A stretch of DNA of 64,000 bases from Entonaema liquescens. Taxonomy: Eukaryota > Ascomycota > Sordariomycetes > Xylariales > Xylariaceae. The translations under genes and the position numbers were made by a program. The notes under the pieces were generated by a model that saw nothing but the letters and a program-made list of their open reading frames with translations, was not told where the DNA came from and ran no database searches. Shown here piece by piece: positions 21,303-33,487 of this stretch; within the stretch, counting starts at the first letter, position 1; each line of letters starts with the position of its first letter. The DNA lies in the NCBI GenBank assembly GCA_902805475.1, contig CADCSX010000012.1, forward strand, positions 1,426,001-1,490,000, read 5' to 3'.

Positions 21303-23856
21303 ATGCGCTTCGTGAACTTGGCCGTTGTACTAGGGCTCCTAGACTTCACCCGCAATGCCGTGGCATGTTCCGGTTGTTCGGGTTCGGCGGGTCACGTAGA
21401 GCATGTCCGACATGTGAAGCGTATGCAACCCGACGCTATTAATGCTACCTACGGACCTACGAGAGCTCTAGAGGTTGGTAGTTTCGCTCATGTTAGAAGT
21501 AATTAAGTTCGAAGAAAAGAAGTAGACGAAATACTAACTCGAGAGACTCCAGTGGGGCCAATTGAACTTTTTGCATACTGTAAGTGTACCTATCTTTAGA
21601 TATATAAGATCGTCCAACGAGATATAACACTGTATTGCTAATGTCCAAGTTATTAGACCGATACTCACGGATGGCTAGAGGTACGTTTAGCTTCCCTAGT
21701 AACCTTAACTACCTACTATAATAAACTTCATGATTACAATATCCCAAATCCCCTTAACCATGCTAATGTCTCAACAGGGTCATCTTAAGGAAGCTAATTA
21801 TGGCGCCGATTGGGGTGACTTCGTCTCCTTCTCGACTCATTTCAAGCGCCAGGCTAGCAGCTTGGGTGTCGATCTGCTTCTAGTAGACACCGGTTAGTCG
21901 ACTCTGACATCCTTCTAATCCATGCGGTGCTCATATAACGTTTAGGAGATCTGCACGACGGGGCCGGGTTAAGCGATGCCACGACGCCAGACGGCGAGGT
22001 CTCGATGAAAGTATTTGACAAGGTCCAATACGACTTGTTGGCTATCGGTAACCACGAGCTATATCTCGCCGATGTTGCCTATCAGGCTCTGGATGAGATA
22101 TCGGCTTATTGGGGCGAGAAATATCTCACATCAAACGTTCAGATACTTAACAGGCAGACGAAGGAATGGCAGTATATTGGCAACACGCACCGATACTTTA
22201 CCACCAAGCAGGGGCTTCGAATCATGGCTTTCGGCGTGTTATTCGACTTTACTAGTAACACGAATGTCTCTAAAGTCATCCCTGCGAAGACCATGGTCAC
22301 ACAGAAGTGGTTTTTGGATGCCATTAATGATCCGAAGCCTGTGGATATCTTCGTCGTTTTAGGCCACAACCCTGCTCGGCCAACTGATAAGACGAGCACT
22401 TTCCCTATCGTCTTGGACGCGATTCGTGCGGTGCATCCGGACACCCCTATCCAGTTTATCGGTTTGTATTCTGCCCAAGGGGAAGTAGGGGAAGTAGGTC
22501 GACTATGTGGTTAACAACAATATAGGAGGCCATAGTCATATTCGGGACTTTGCTGTACTCGACAGCAGTAGTACAGCGCTCGAGTCAGGTACGTGAAAAC
22601 ATGCTTATTATTGACAAAAAAACTCATACATACCGTACCTCTATTAGGCCGATATTGCGAAACCCTCGGCTGGCTATCGATGTCAGGGTTCGATAGCAAA
22701 AATAGTGGCTATTCCGGCAGCATCCCTGGCCCTACTGGCGTGCCTAATCCGACTCGAAAGGCAACACAGAATTCTACTTCTCCATTCGTATACTCCCGTC
22801 GCTACCTTGATTGGAATCGCCGAACTTTGGAGTATCATGCTGCAACGTTACATAATAAAAGCTTCGACTATCCGAGCGGCCTTGCCGTTACGGCGGATAT
22901 TACCAAAGACAGGAAGCAGCTAAACCTCACCAACGTGTACGGATGCGTTCCTCGGGTAAGTCATTACTAGTACCTGTCTCCCTTGCATTGCCTAGATGCT
23001 GGAGATTACTTGTATATGATGCGCGTGTTAACTAAATCAATTGTATGTTTAGGACTACTGCATGACGTGCGTACCATTCAACGCCTCTGGAAACATCTTT
23101 CCTCTTCTATCAGATGCGTTGGCCGTAGGTGTCATGAACGAATCGCGCAAAGACATACCGCGATATATCATAGCCAATACGGGAAGCGTTCGGTTCGACA
23201 TGTACAAGGGACCTTTCACTTATGACGACCAGTTCATCGTGTCGCCGTTCCGCGATATTTTCTTGTACATACCGGAAGTGCCCTACACCGTGGCCAGGAA
23301 CTTGACGGAATCGCTCAATAATGCTGGTGCTAGTCGGAAGCGCAACGTTGGTGTAGTACCGGTTGAACGGGATATCTGCGTTGATCCCCTCCCTGTTCAC
23401 TTTTCAGAACTTAGACGTGAAGAAAATAGCGAGGCTCATCCCCGTATTTCAAGACGCCAAGTTGTCGACTTGACCGCCGGCTATACGACAGAGGATGACT
23501 TTGGTACCGACGGCGACGACACTGCACATTCTGAGATTCCACATTACGAAATTCCAGATTTCTTCCAAGGCGTAGCCGGACTCGATGATATCCAGTCGAC
23601 AGATGTTGTCGATGTTGTGTTCGTTGATTTGTAAGTCTTTCCTATATTCAGTCTGAATTAAGGGATTTATTTTAAAAGCGTAATTACTAACTCTTATCGT
23701 AGTATCGAAAGTGATCTTCTTGCTATTCTTGGCTCGAACTATAGCTCAAGCAATGTGTCTTATTACATTGATGAGAACTTCACAACACAAGACTATTTGC
23801 CGTTGTATATCCAACAGACGGAGGCTTTTCAAGCGGGACTACCTAACTGTAGATAA
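21303..23856 (+). CDS. Secreted 5'-nucleotidase-like metallophosphoesterase
   Basis: Nine exons: 21303-21473, 21553-21579, 21657-21680, 21778-21892, 21946-22461, 22526-22588, 22648-22955, 23053-23630 and 23703-23856; 651 residues. A signal peptide (MRFVNLAVVLGLLDFTRNAVA) comes first. The calcineurin-like catalytic motifs follow in order: TTDTHGW, DTGDLHDG, GNHELY, ARP-containing GHNPARP, and GGHSHIRD, which together bind two metal ions. The second half matches the 5'-nucleotidase C-terminal type, with a Cys-rich DYCMTCVPFNASGN segment. It resembles the yeast YHR202W family, vacuolar or secreted proteins of uncertain substrate. Exons 2 and 3 are only 27 and 24 nt long and encode the first metal-binding motif between them. 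The first donor is GTTGGT, unusual but the only one that preserves the conserved sequence. Confidence 0.9.
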
Positions 23857-24140
23857 TCGATAGTACCTAAATATTGTAGTAATTTGGGTATCCCTGGTTT
23901 AAGTTTGGGCTAGAAGGTGTGATTATTATTCGATGGTAGTTATATGTAGTATCTAAACTATAATATGCGCCATGTACGTCAATCTTGTTAGTTTGAGCTT
24001 AAATTTGCGCTATTAATAGCCAATAGACCCCGCCTAACCCCACGATACATAGTATTTACCTTTAAGAAGTACATGTCTAGTATTTATTTTCCCATAGCCG
24101 TCTATTTTTTGAACCAACCAGTCCCATCGCATACGCGGGA

Positions 24141-25265
24141 ATGGCCCCGATTCCCATAACCATCATAACGGGCTTCCTGGGGTCGGGCAAGACCACCCTG
24201 CTCCTCAACCTAATCCCGCAACTCCGTGCCGCCAACCCCACCTACCGTCTCGCCCTGCTAAAGAACGAATTCGGCGACGTAGCCATCGACTCGCAGCTCG
24301 CGTCCTCGAGCGCTGTCTCCGGCATCCAGGAGCTACTCAACGGGTGTATTTGCTGTAATCTTGTCGGCCAGTTGAGTACCGCACTCGCCGAGCTGCGCGA
24401 TTCTGTTCATCCTGATCGTATCGTTATCGAGACCTCGGGTTCCGCGTTCCCGGCTACCCTTGCTATCGAGGTTAATCGACTGGCGCGCGAGACTGGGGGA
24501 CATTATGTGCTCGACGGCGTCATCAGCGTGATCGATGTTGAGAATTGGAAGGGCTATGAGGATACGAGTTACACGGCGCGCATACAGGCGCGGTATACCG
24601 ATTTGATCGTTTTTAATAAGTGGGAGACGTGTGACGAGCGCAGGTTTGACGAATGTCTCGACAGGGTGGGCGATCTCGAGGTCGATGTCGCTTGGGTGAA
24701 GAGCGATAAGGGCCGGGTTCCTGTCGACGTTATATTTGGAATTGACGGCGGATTAGCGAGGACCCTAACGGAAGAGTCGGCAGCGAACGGCAGTCACCAT
24801 TCCCATCATAATCACGACGCGAACCACGACGATGGCCATAGTCACCAAAGCGAGGTTGAGGTCTTATCAGTCACCCTTACAGGGAAGGTTGGTGGCGCTG
24901 TTAATGCGACAAAGCTAATGGCACTGCTGAACGCCGCGCCCAAAGATGAAGTATACCGCATCAAATCGGTATTGACAGCCTCCTCGACGGTCTGGAGTTC
25001 TGGCGAGGATGAGTCCGCAGCGCCAGCCACACCACCAAATCGCTCAGGCAGATATATCCTGAACTGGGCCTTCGGGAGGTGGACATTCACAGCCCTCGAT
25101 CCAAAGACGGTTGAGCACAGCTCTAGTCAGCAAATCATACTTCGCATGACAGTGATTCTAGCAAGGTATGAGAGCGCCAAATGGAAGAAGAAATTAGAGA
25201 CAGGTGGGTATTTAGAGCTCGAGGGCGACGACAAGGGCGAATTAGATGTCGCTAGAATTTCTTAA
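24141..25265 (+). CDS. CobW/COG0523 G3E-family GTPase, metallochaperone-like
   Basis: Single exon, 374 residues. The P-loop is GFLGSGKTT (residues 11-19), followed by NEFGDVAID (switch region), the hallmark metal-binding motif GCICC (68-72), ETSG (Walker B region) and the guanine-specificity NKWE motif (in VFNKWETCDE, diverged from NKxD). A histidine-rich loop (HHSHHNHDANHDDGHSHQ) lies between the GTPase core and the CobW C-terminal domain (WAFGRW). COG0523 proteins insert or deliver metals, chiefly zinc, to client enzymes; in yeast Zng1 activates methionine aminopeptidase. The present protein is a diverged member, so its client is not assignable. It is probably cytosolic. Start chosen because the P-loop follows ten residues later, normal for the family. 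Confidence 0.9.
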   Translation: MAPIPITIITGFLGSGKTTLLLNLIPQLRAANPTYRLALLKNEFGDVAIDSQLASSSAVSGIQELLNGCICCNLVGQLSTALAELRDSVHPDRIVIETSGSAFPATLAIEVNRLARETGGHYVLDGVISVIDVENWKGYEDTSYTARIQARYTDLIVFNKWETCDERRFDECLDRVGDLEVDVAWVKSDKGRVPVDVIFGIDGGLARTLTEESAANGSHHSHHNHDANHDDGHSHQSEVEVLSVTLTGKVGGAVNATKLMALLNAAPKDEVYRIKSVLTASSTVWSSGEDESAAPATPPNRSGRYILNWAFGRWTFTALDPKTVEHSSSQQIILRMTVILARYESAKWKKKLETGGYLELEGDDKGELDVARIS

Positions 25266-25743
25266 CACTGCCAATTCTACTCTTATAATTAGACTTAGAG
25301 TAGACTAGATTATATGTATCAGCATACAGCATCATATCATATCGTTGGAGATACAATTTTCATTGCCATGTGGTTGGCGAGGTAGAAAGCTCAGGAATGT
25401 GTCTTTAGTCTGGCACTTATATATAGTTGTGGTTAATCTCATATAGAATTAGTACTATGCTAGGTTAGATAGCTAACAATTCTCGGTATCATTACGGCGC
25501 CACCCCTATTTCCCTATTTCATGAATACCACACGAATGACATGCCTCGCTTGCCTCCTCCCTGCAGCACTAGCTAGTATTGACCTAATTAACAGCTCTGA
25601 AATCTTGAAAGCTATTTGAAAGCCCAATTGGGTTACACACTTTGCCGACCTAAGGCAAGCAAGCATCTATTGGGCACCTTGGTGACCTGGGTATATATGT
25701 TTTTTTTTTTTTTCATCATTTTGCTTACCGAACAATTTTTGCT
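25266..25743. other. Intergenic 3' region between convergent genes
   Basis: About 480 bp containing the 3' ends of the CobW gene (+) and the F-box gene (-). A T14-15 run sits at about 25700-25714. No gene seen. Confidence 0.6.
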
Positions 25744-27865
25744 TCAGCGCCACAGGTCTCGGTCTCCCTTCTTCTTTCCATGACTACTACCGGGCCGAGG
25801 CCATGCGTCATCCCTAAGGCTGCTCGTGCTTGCAGTGCTCCCATTGCGAGCATGCCCGCCTGGTACGGCCAGATAACTACCAGGGCTGGTTGCTTGAGAA
25901 AGTGAACCCTTTCGGGACCCCCCAGCTTGCCACCCAGAACCTACATCCGCAAGGCCGTAGCTACTCAGGGGCCGGCCACTGAGTGAGCCACCGCTACGGT
26001 GCCCCTTGCGTCTGTTACCCATGCCATTGTAGGCATCGAAGGGGTCCACTATACATCAATAGTCAGTAGTTGCAAATTGTGTAATGTTGTTAATTCGCAG
26101 TTTGGGATGATTTATGAAATTAACCAGGTACTCACTTCTAATACTTCCCCAATCGAGGTCATCTTCTCCTTTCGTGAAAACTTCAAGCGTTTGATTAAGC
26201 TGCTGCGTTCCTAATTGTGATGGACCGAGTGCCGCGGCGAAGGGGTTATTGGAGCTGAAGCGCGCAGGCGTGCCACCGAAGCTTCCCGTAAGTCCCGGTG
26301 AGGGAAGGCCATTTCCCATGTTGAACATGGCGGAGCTGCTTGAGCTGCTGGGGCGCTGCTGTCCTCCCGCAAAGCCGGGCATAGGTGGTGGAAGACCAAG
26401 GAGAAGGTCCGGGAAGTTTTGATCGCGAACGTACACAGCCGATAGACGCGGTAGGCCTCCAGCAAAAGTGAAGAAGCCAGGTAGTTATAATAACCGTTTG
26501 TGAGGCCTACGTAGGCAGGGGTAGCTGATGACGCTGTGATCTCGTAGCGTAGGGTTTCTAAGGACCAGTTGACCAGAGGAGGAGTAGGCCCAGAGTGAGA
26601 TGGAAACGCCGAATCTACCTCGTCAATAACAGAGAGCGCTGTAAGATTTGGAGCTTGCGCCAACACGGTATAGAGGCTGGAGGCCTGGACACCAGTATTA
26701 GAAAGAGACAGTACCTTTAGCTGCCTCCGTGTGTCGTCCCTAGACAAATATGCCACAAGGCCGTCGGAAGTAACTCCCGGCGCGTCTATCAATATCATTT
26801 CTTCCAAAGCTGGAAAGGCAGGCAGCACGTCGTTGTACCTGAATATGTCGTCATCTATGATCCTACAGTCTGATACCTTCAAAGCCCGCAGGCGCTGAAG
26901 CACCACTAGAACGTGGCGCAACGTTGCCGGGTCCATGTTGATTCTAGTCAATTCCAACACTTCGAGATTCTGCCAAAAGGTGCCGGAACTCAATGCCTCT
27001 AAGCTTCGCTCGCTACCACCAGTATAGGCCATCTTTCTGAGGTCGGGGCAGCGGGCCTGTACCTCGAGCTTTAGAGTATGATAAGCCGGGTCATCGCAGT
27101 ACAACCCCTCAGGCAAGTCAACGTAACGAAGGTTGGGCAAGACGGCAATGGTCCTTGCTAATGTAGAGCTGCTTGATTCTCGCAGCATATAGGGCGTCTT
27201 GAAGTACTGGACAAGCTTGCCGAGCCGGGTCGGATCTTCGCGTAGGGAGCGGCACAGCAGCTGTAGCCGGGCATTGGCGGTGTCTTCGGGGAGTCCATTG
27301 CGATCAAAGCGACTCCTACGCTTTCGTTTCTCGGAGAGTTCGATCTCACGTTCGCAGTAGTGTACGGAATCGATACGGATACTATGGTACCTATCTCAAT
27401 CAAAGCGTGTGAGTTTCGGCAACTTATACGAACATATCATATCAATTTACCAGTGGCGATTTATCTGGGAAGAACTTACATCAGCTTAACAGCCGCCACC
27501 CTCCAGCGCTTACAAACTTGGCCAGCGTGGGAGAGATCGCGTAGGTCGCAGAGCATGCAAGCATCTTCCAAAGCGCTTTGTTCGCATGTCTCATACGACT
27601 CGTCGCAACAGTGTGGGCAGACGAAGGAGAATACTCTCTCTAATATAGGAGGGGGCAGTTCTAGCCAGGGAGCGAATACGCGACCCCTCCCAATGTCGAG
27701 GCTGGCATAATTATTCTGATAATTGTTCTGGTAACCGTTCTGATGAGAACTATACAAGTTGTAGTTATCTCTCCCATAGTCGCCTTGGGTTGAGATATTA
27801 TGTGATTGAGGCTGTTCCGACGACTTCTTGCTACGCCGGAAGAACTTCCTGACGGCGAACTTCAT
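25744..27865 (-). CDS. F-box / leucine-rich-repeat protein (one frame break)
   Basis: Three exons: 27480-27865, 26136-27390 and 25744-26048; about 648 residues with the break repaired. An N-terminal basic segment (MKFAVRKFFRRSKKS) and a Gln/Asn/Tyr-rich linker precede an F-box-like region (LPPPILERVFSFVCPHC, then AGQVCKRWRVAAVKLMYHSI). A series of leucine-rich units follows (VLPNLRYVDLPEGLY, LEVLELTRINMDP, LRALKVSDCRIIDDD, LKVLSLSNTGV). The tail is a Ser/Gly-rich disordered region. F-box proteins recruit substrates to SCF ubiquitin ligases; the substrate here is unknown. Exon 2 lacks one base: the reading ...YNYLASSL must shift to ...GGLPRLSAVYVRDQNFPD at the A run 26464-26467 (T run on the coding strand). 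A 38 nt intron would also restore frame but is too short and would delete a well-behaved coding segment. Confidence 0.85.
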
Positions 27866-28774
27866 GGCGAAGCTAGGCTGGGGTTAAATGATATAGATGC
27901 TCGCAAGGGAAAGCCTTGCTGTTGGATTCTGTCAGTACAATTGATAATATATTCGCAGGATATATTCGCAGATATACGTACACCTTTCTCACATACTCGA
28001 ACCGCATATGATCCTCCTACAAGAAGGCTATTTACGTGCATGTAGACGATGTGTAGGAACAAAGGCGGGACACGATAATGGTTAGTTTATAATATAAAAG
28101 GTATCTGGTCTCTAGGTTATCTCAAGGCTCGCAGACGCTTTGTTTAAAAGTGAGGGAGTGGGGAATCAAAGGGAGACTTTTAATTGCTTGGAAACGGGGT
28201 ACCCTACCTCAGATAGGTACCTGCATCTGAGGATAAGGTATTCAACTATCCAATATTACCTATATATATCCCCGCATGCATAAAATGTGCCAGAGGTACT
28301 TTGACCTAGGACCCACACCAGTGCAGTGGTACTTCATAATCCTCCATGGAATTTATGAATATGGATGTTAGGTAGGGCACCTCTCCCACCCATAGGTACC
28401 TAAACTAAACATATGCTACGCAGGTTATCAACATTACAATTATGCCTGAAGCATTTACATGTATTAACATATCTCCAAAAAAAAAAAAAAAAAAAAAAAC
28501 CTCAACTATCAACACCAATCAAATAAACAGGGATTGATATAAAATTTAATATCTGCCAGCTAATGCGTTGCTATGCAATCACTATAAAACAATATCCAAT
28601 GGTTTACCTTCTGTTGCCGGTCCCTCCAACCAAGGGATATAACTATATATGCACCCACCAATTAACTTCCCTCCCGCCACACCAACCATAGCCCAATCGC
28701 AACCTAATGCTGACTTGCCAGCCGCTCCCGGAACCCAGCCGCTCTTATCCCCGGTATCCCATCCTCGTTAGCCC
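27866..28774. other. Intergenic with poly(A) tract
   Basis: About 900 bp: upstream region of the F-box gene and 3' region of glycogen synthase (both minus). It contains AGGTACCT-type palindromes (28215-28222, TAGGTACCTA at 28393-28402) and an uninterrupted A23 run at 28477-28499. No gene seen. Confidence 0.6.
28477..28499. repeat. Poly(A) tract, A23
   Basis: Twenty-three consecutive A residues, intergenic, about 275 bp beyond the glycogen synthase stop. Length is likely to be unreliable in sequencing. Confidence 0.85.
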
Positions 28775-31126
28775 CTACTGGGTACCATTGAGCTGGAGAG
28801 GCGATGCTGACCCAGAGATGATCGACTTCTTCGTTCGGAGCGTCAATGGGAATGGGTACTCGTCCGGATCTTCCTCCTCCCTACAACATCAAGGGTTAGC
28901 TAACATTTCCAACTCGCGCATCTTCGATTCACTTACGGTAGCTTCCACGCCACATAGTCTTCCGTGCTTAAACCTTCCCTCCCTTCTTGTAGACTCGCGA
29001 AATCACCAGGCGTCATCATGCCCGTACGATCCCGAGGGGAACCCGGCACCGAGAAGGGCCGTGAGATCTTCTGCTCGACACCGGGGATGAAGTCATCCTC
29101 CTCGTCACCGGAAAATGACCCTGGGTAAGCTCGTCGGAGGGCTAATTGCCGGGCTTTGACGTATTCCATTCCCATCCTCTTCCAATCTAGAAGGTCGCTG
29201 AGTCTCTCAGTTCGGTTACGCTGGTTGATCCGTTGACGCCGACTCTTCTGACAGAAATCGAACATGTGAGAGGTAAGCTGGTTAACCGAGTCGTCGACAC
29301 CCTTGTTGCGTCGATCCACAATGTAAATACCGTAGTCGGCCGAGTTCTCGATCAGCTCCTCCATATAGCAGCCAAAGCCAGATAGGTTAGTTGTGATACT
29401 TGGGACACCCATGACAGTACACTCTGCAGGAGTGTAACCCCACGGTTCATAGTAAGAAGCAAAGACGCCCAGATTTGTGCCACGTACGAAGTCATCGTAA
29501 TCTAGGGGCAAGATCGGGTTCGACGAATTCAAGAACTCGGGATGGAAAACAATCTTAACGCGGTCGGACGGATGATTGAAGAGTTGTACCCGTCGGATCT
29601 GGTTTAGAATCGGGTCTTCTGAATCGTTAACCATGTTGTGTGTAACAATAGGTGGTAGACCGTGTCGCTTCATAGCAAAGAGACGCCGCCGGAGGACGAC
29701 CCTATCGGCGCTGGTAATAAGCTCCTTCTCGTCAGGCATCGGATCGCCGTCGTGCCACCTCAGTGACCGTTCGAATACACGACGACCAATCCCCCGCTCG
29801 ATCACGTCGACAGTATCGCGGAGAGACTTGATAACTGCCTGGCCTTTCAATGCTTCTACTGTCAACGAAGTGGTTTGCGCAGGCATGATAATGAATGCCA
29901 CGACGGTTGTCTTGCTACCAGAGGTCTTCAGTCGGTGGTTAAGACGCGCAAGCGACTCGATGAACATGTCGACACCCTTATTTCGGAACTCATAGCGTCC
30001 GGCGGTGAAGAAGTAGAGGGTATCTTCGGGCACGAAGTCGTAATGACCATAAAGTGACCCCGGACAAAATCATGGATTTTCTCCTTAGATTGCTGGTGCA
30101 GATTTTGGAATTCATGCATCGCCGAGAACTTAGTGACGTTAAGTCCGTTGGGCAACACACCATCCGGCTTACGCTTAAGTAAGTGCTCGCTCTCAAAGGC
30201 CGTGATATGTGAGACTGTGGTAAAGACGTCACAGGAATGCGCAGCAGCGCGCTCTATGCAGTAACGGTGGTAGATACCGCGTTTCCCAGCTTCCGCATCG
30301 ACGTCAAACCATTGAAGATTATTATAAAAGTCGACAGAACCAGCGCAGAGATATCGACCTAGGAGAGTCGCATGAGTGGTGAAGACGGTAGTGACATCTA
30401 TACGCCGCTTCTTAGTGAGTGGCAGTGCGACACCAGCCAGCCATTCATGAAAGTGAGCGATGACAGCCTTAGTCTTCTCGTGGCAAACAAACTACGCCGA
30501 AAGGAAATAGTAAGTTAGCCAAGTCCCAAGTCGCATGCGCGAGGGAAACCTACCTCTCCTAGAAACCATGCAACCAAGTACCCAAATACAATTGCTTCGT
30601 TCGTTTCGTCGTCGCCTGGGGGAGCCGGGATACTAGCAACATTCCACAAGTCGGCCTTCCACTCATCCATGTATCTATATGCCGTTTTGGTGTCAATTAA
30701 CAGGACTCTAGGAGCGCCTTCAATGAGCCATCGTCCATAAAGCATGCCGATACCCCGGTTCTTCATAGCCTCGATACTGGCTGCAAGTTCCGGGGTATTT
30801 GGCTCGAGCTCTTCAACCTCTACGGCGGCCTACTTCTGGTCAGATAGATGTATTAAAAAGCTATTTGTAGTAAGAAGGACACATACAGATTGATGGTTGA
30901 GAGGACCGATTAGTGTATATCGGTCGCCATACTCAGCAGTAGTGACGGGCGCCTTGGACTTAATGACAGAGTATATACCACCAACTGAGATTGATGTTAG
31001 TTTTTCAGATCATAGAAGCTTGATTCGGGGTTTATAAGACATACCGCGATGAGCTACCTCGGTCGCGACCTCGAAGAGTATGTGATTCTTCACCTCGCGG
31101 GTAGCTTTCTCCCCACTTTCAGCCAT
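28775..31126 (-). CDS. GSY1: Glycogen [starch] synthase, GT3 family (one frame break)
   Basis: Five exons: 31045-31126, 30887-30984, 30554-30829, 28937-30491 and 28775-28880; about 705 residues, the normal fungal length. The enzyme adds glucose from UDP-glucose to glycogen in the cytoplasm. Family landmarks: [17 protein letters not shown] near the N-terminus (UDP-glucose binding), [73 protein letters not shown] with the catalytic glutamates, and a C-terminal Ser-rich tail ending LQLNGTQ. That tail ([12 protein letters not shown]) is where inhibitory phosphorylation occurs in homologues. The frame breaks at 30051-30053: the conserved GHFYGHYDF reading requires one more base in that run (TTT on the coding strand). 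The rest is intact, so a sequence error is more likely than a pseudogene. Confidence 0.95.
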
Positions 31127-31777
31127 TATGATGGTATGGTCGGTGGTTGGCGCAACAGATTCGAGGGGTACAAGGAGTAACGAAATTATATCAAAAGGGA
31201 GATAAAGAAAACTGGTAAACTATATTTAACAAATCTGAGGCAGTTAGCTTTAGGTTCGAGGTATGAAAGAAAGGAATAAATAAATAAATAACAAATCTCC
31301 CTCGATTCTTAGTACAAATGAGTCGAGATAGCTTTTTCAACCCAAGGGACCCAAGGGACCCAAACAAATCTCAGCAGCTACTAACCTTTAAGCCGATAGC
31401 TCAGGTGCTCGGTGACCCCGCGATGTACGAGATTCGGGAAGATGGTCTGATCGAGAGGGGAAGAGGGAAGAACGAAACTTAAGAGGGGGAAGCAAAAGGG
31501 AAAAAAAGATGTTATTCAAATTCCAAGGTGGAGATTTGGGAGCATGGAACGGGGACCAGAACTTCCATGCATGGTCTCAATGAAGAATTCCTGGAGGCGC
31601 TTTTTTCGTGGTTTGGCATCATTGCGTGCACTGGGCAACAAGGAATTTACCTAGGAAAATCTACATGTACCTAAGCTACCTGGGTACCGTCAGGGTACCT
31701 ACCTGAACAAGGTTAGGCCTATTTTTCTCGATCGCATGACATCCTTACCTCTGAGCAAGCTTGGCCTGCTTGTACAT

Positions 31778-31825
31778 AGCTGCTTTGCTGCTTTGCTGCT
31801 TAGCTGCTTAGCTGCACAGCTGCTT
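31778..31825. repeat. 8 bp tandem repeat, [TA]GCTGCTT
   Basis: About five imperfect units (AGCTGCTT, TGCTGCTT, TGCTGCTT, AGCTGCTT, AGCTGCAC) followed by AGCTGCTT. It is intergenic, about 650 bp upstream of glycogen synthase. Confidence 0.75.
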
Positions 31826-32692
31826 ACATTTATAGGTTAGGTACTTACCGGTACCGGGTACCGTATGGTATCTCCCCATAGGATCCACAATCCCGCAAAG
31901 TCTGCCATCATAACTCCGCGCCGCTCCAAGTTTCCCCCAGATGGTTACCTAAGGTCAAGCAATGGATCTAAACACAGCTTTGCCGCTAAGTATGCGAGAA
32001 CCGAACTATGACGCAGAAACCGTTATATTGTATCATTAACAGCTTAAGCAACTTGTAGCATACTCAGGTAGTGTATTGCTTGAGTAGTGTTCCTCGTAGT
32101 TATTAATGTAGGTAGTATTAGGTTAGGTATATATAGTTATATAGATATAATTGGGAGTTAGGTACTACATACATACATACATATTAGGCACACATTTTGC
32201 AGGTGAGTTGTTGGGTTCGATGGCTGTTCATGTATGTAATATCTCGAGTTGCTAGAGCGGCAGCTATTTAAGTCGTGCTTCGAAACGTTTCATCAACATA
32301 TATTATCGTAGCCACTTAGCCCACATGCTGCGTAGGCCTCGCGTGCAGGGATTGCGAGAAAAAAAAAAAAAAAGCGAGATCCCTAGGCAAGCTAGGTTTA
32401 ACGACTAGTTGATTCCAAGTGTGCAAACTTATCCCGCAACGAGGAAATAGCGCCGTTATCCTCTCCTATTCCATACGTAAAGAGAAATATGGGCCGATAA
32501 TCCGGTATAAATCTCGCCTCTCCTAGTAAAAGACTAACAAGAGTCTAGAATCAGATGCTTCTCATCCGTTGTAGTTTAAAGAAAGGTAGGTATATGTAAT
32601 GTATTATTATTATGTAGTTAGTTACTACCACTAGTTATTCGGAAACCCTAAAAGAATTGGTGGACGTATGAGGTGGGGCTGAAAGCTTGCCA

Positions 32693-32723
32693 CAAGGTTA
32701 CAAGGTTACAAGGTTACAAGGTT
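32693..32723. repeat. 8 bp tandem repeat, CAAGGTTA
   Basis: Nearly four perfect tandem units (three full copies plus CAAGGTT). Intergenic; no function inferred. Confidence 0.85.
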
Positions 32724-33487
32724 GATAAGAAAAAAGATATGACGGGCGTGCGTCGATGGGTGGGTATCAACTTCTCGCCAAAGCCTTTCTTCTATTGCCT
32801 CCTTCCAGCTCCACAGCTTTCAAATGTCAAAGGCCACCACATATACACTACACATATACAAGCTTATAAGGATACTGCCTTTGTACACAGGCGCAATTAC
32901 CTAATTCATGACGTCCCAATAATTATGGATATGTGGTTTTTATACTATCCAAATCATATAATGCTTTGGTCAGTAGTTCAAGAGACTGTTTAACGCTTAG
33001 TCAGCATGACGAAATGGCTTGGATATGATCTACCCGTCTTTGGTACACATATGTACCTACTCATCTAGGTATGTAACGCAATGCGGGGGGAGCAGGGCTG
33101 CAAGTCAAATTGCTTAGGTGCCCGCGTACCTAGTTGCGGGATAAAAAGGATGGCTCCACCCAGATTTTTGTCTTCCATTCAGCGCCTTTCTTAGGTATTA
33201 CACCCTTGATATAACAACTTAACTAGGTATTTATATATGCACTGTAAAATTTATCCGCTGCGGGGAGGCATTCTACCTCGCCCAACATAATATTCACAGA
33301 GAAGAAAAAAAAAAGAAAACATTTAGTTAGCCGTCCTCTAAACGCATCCTTGAAACTCATTGCAAGGCAATTCTATGCACGTTGAACCTAACTATGATCA
33401 CACATAGGAGGAAAAGATAATAATAATAATAATAACCCGAACCCCCAGACGCCTAGCCAATGCGCTTTGGTTTTTGTAGACATATTC

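Larger units (their letters stand above)
31127..33487. other. Long intergenic region, simple repeats
   Basis: About 2.36 kb: glycogen synthase upstream region and NEO1 3' region. Contents: tandem TGCTGCTT/AGCTGCTT units (31778-31825), several GGTACC-containing palindromes around 31665-31705 and 31845-31865, an ATAC/ACAT microsatellite near 32167-32183, an A16 run near 32360-32375, four tandem CAAGGTTA units (32693-32723) and a TAA run near 33418-33437. The plus-strand frame 32673-32993 begins inside a tandem repeat and has no protein features. No gene accepted. Confidence 0.6.

Noticed and set aside
32673..32993. 106-codon plus-strand frame
   Set aside because: Begins inside the CAAGGTTA tandem repeat, with no recognisable domain or splice-linked exon.
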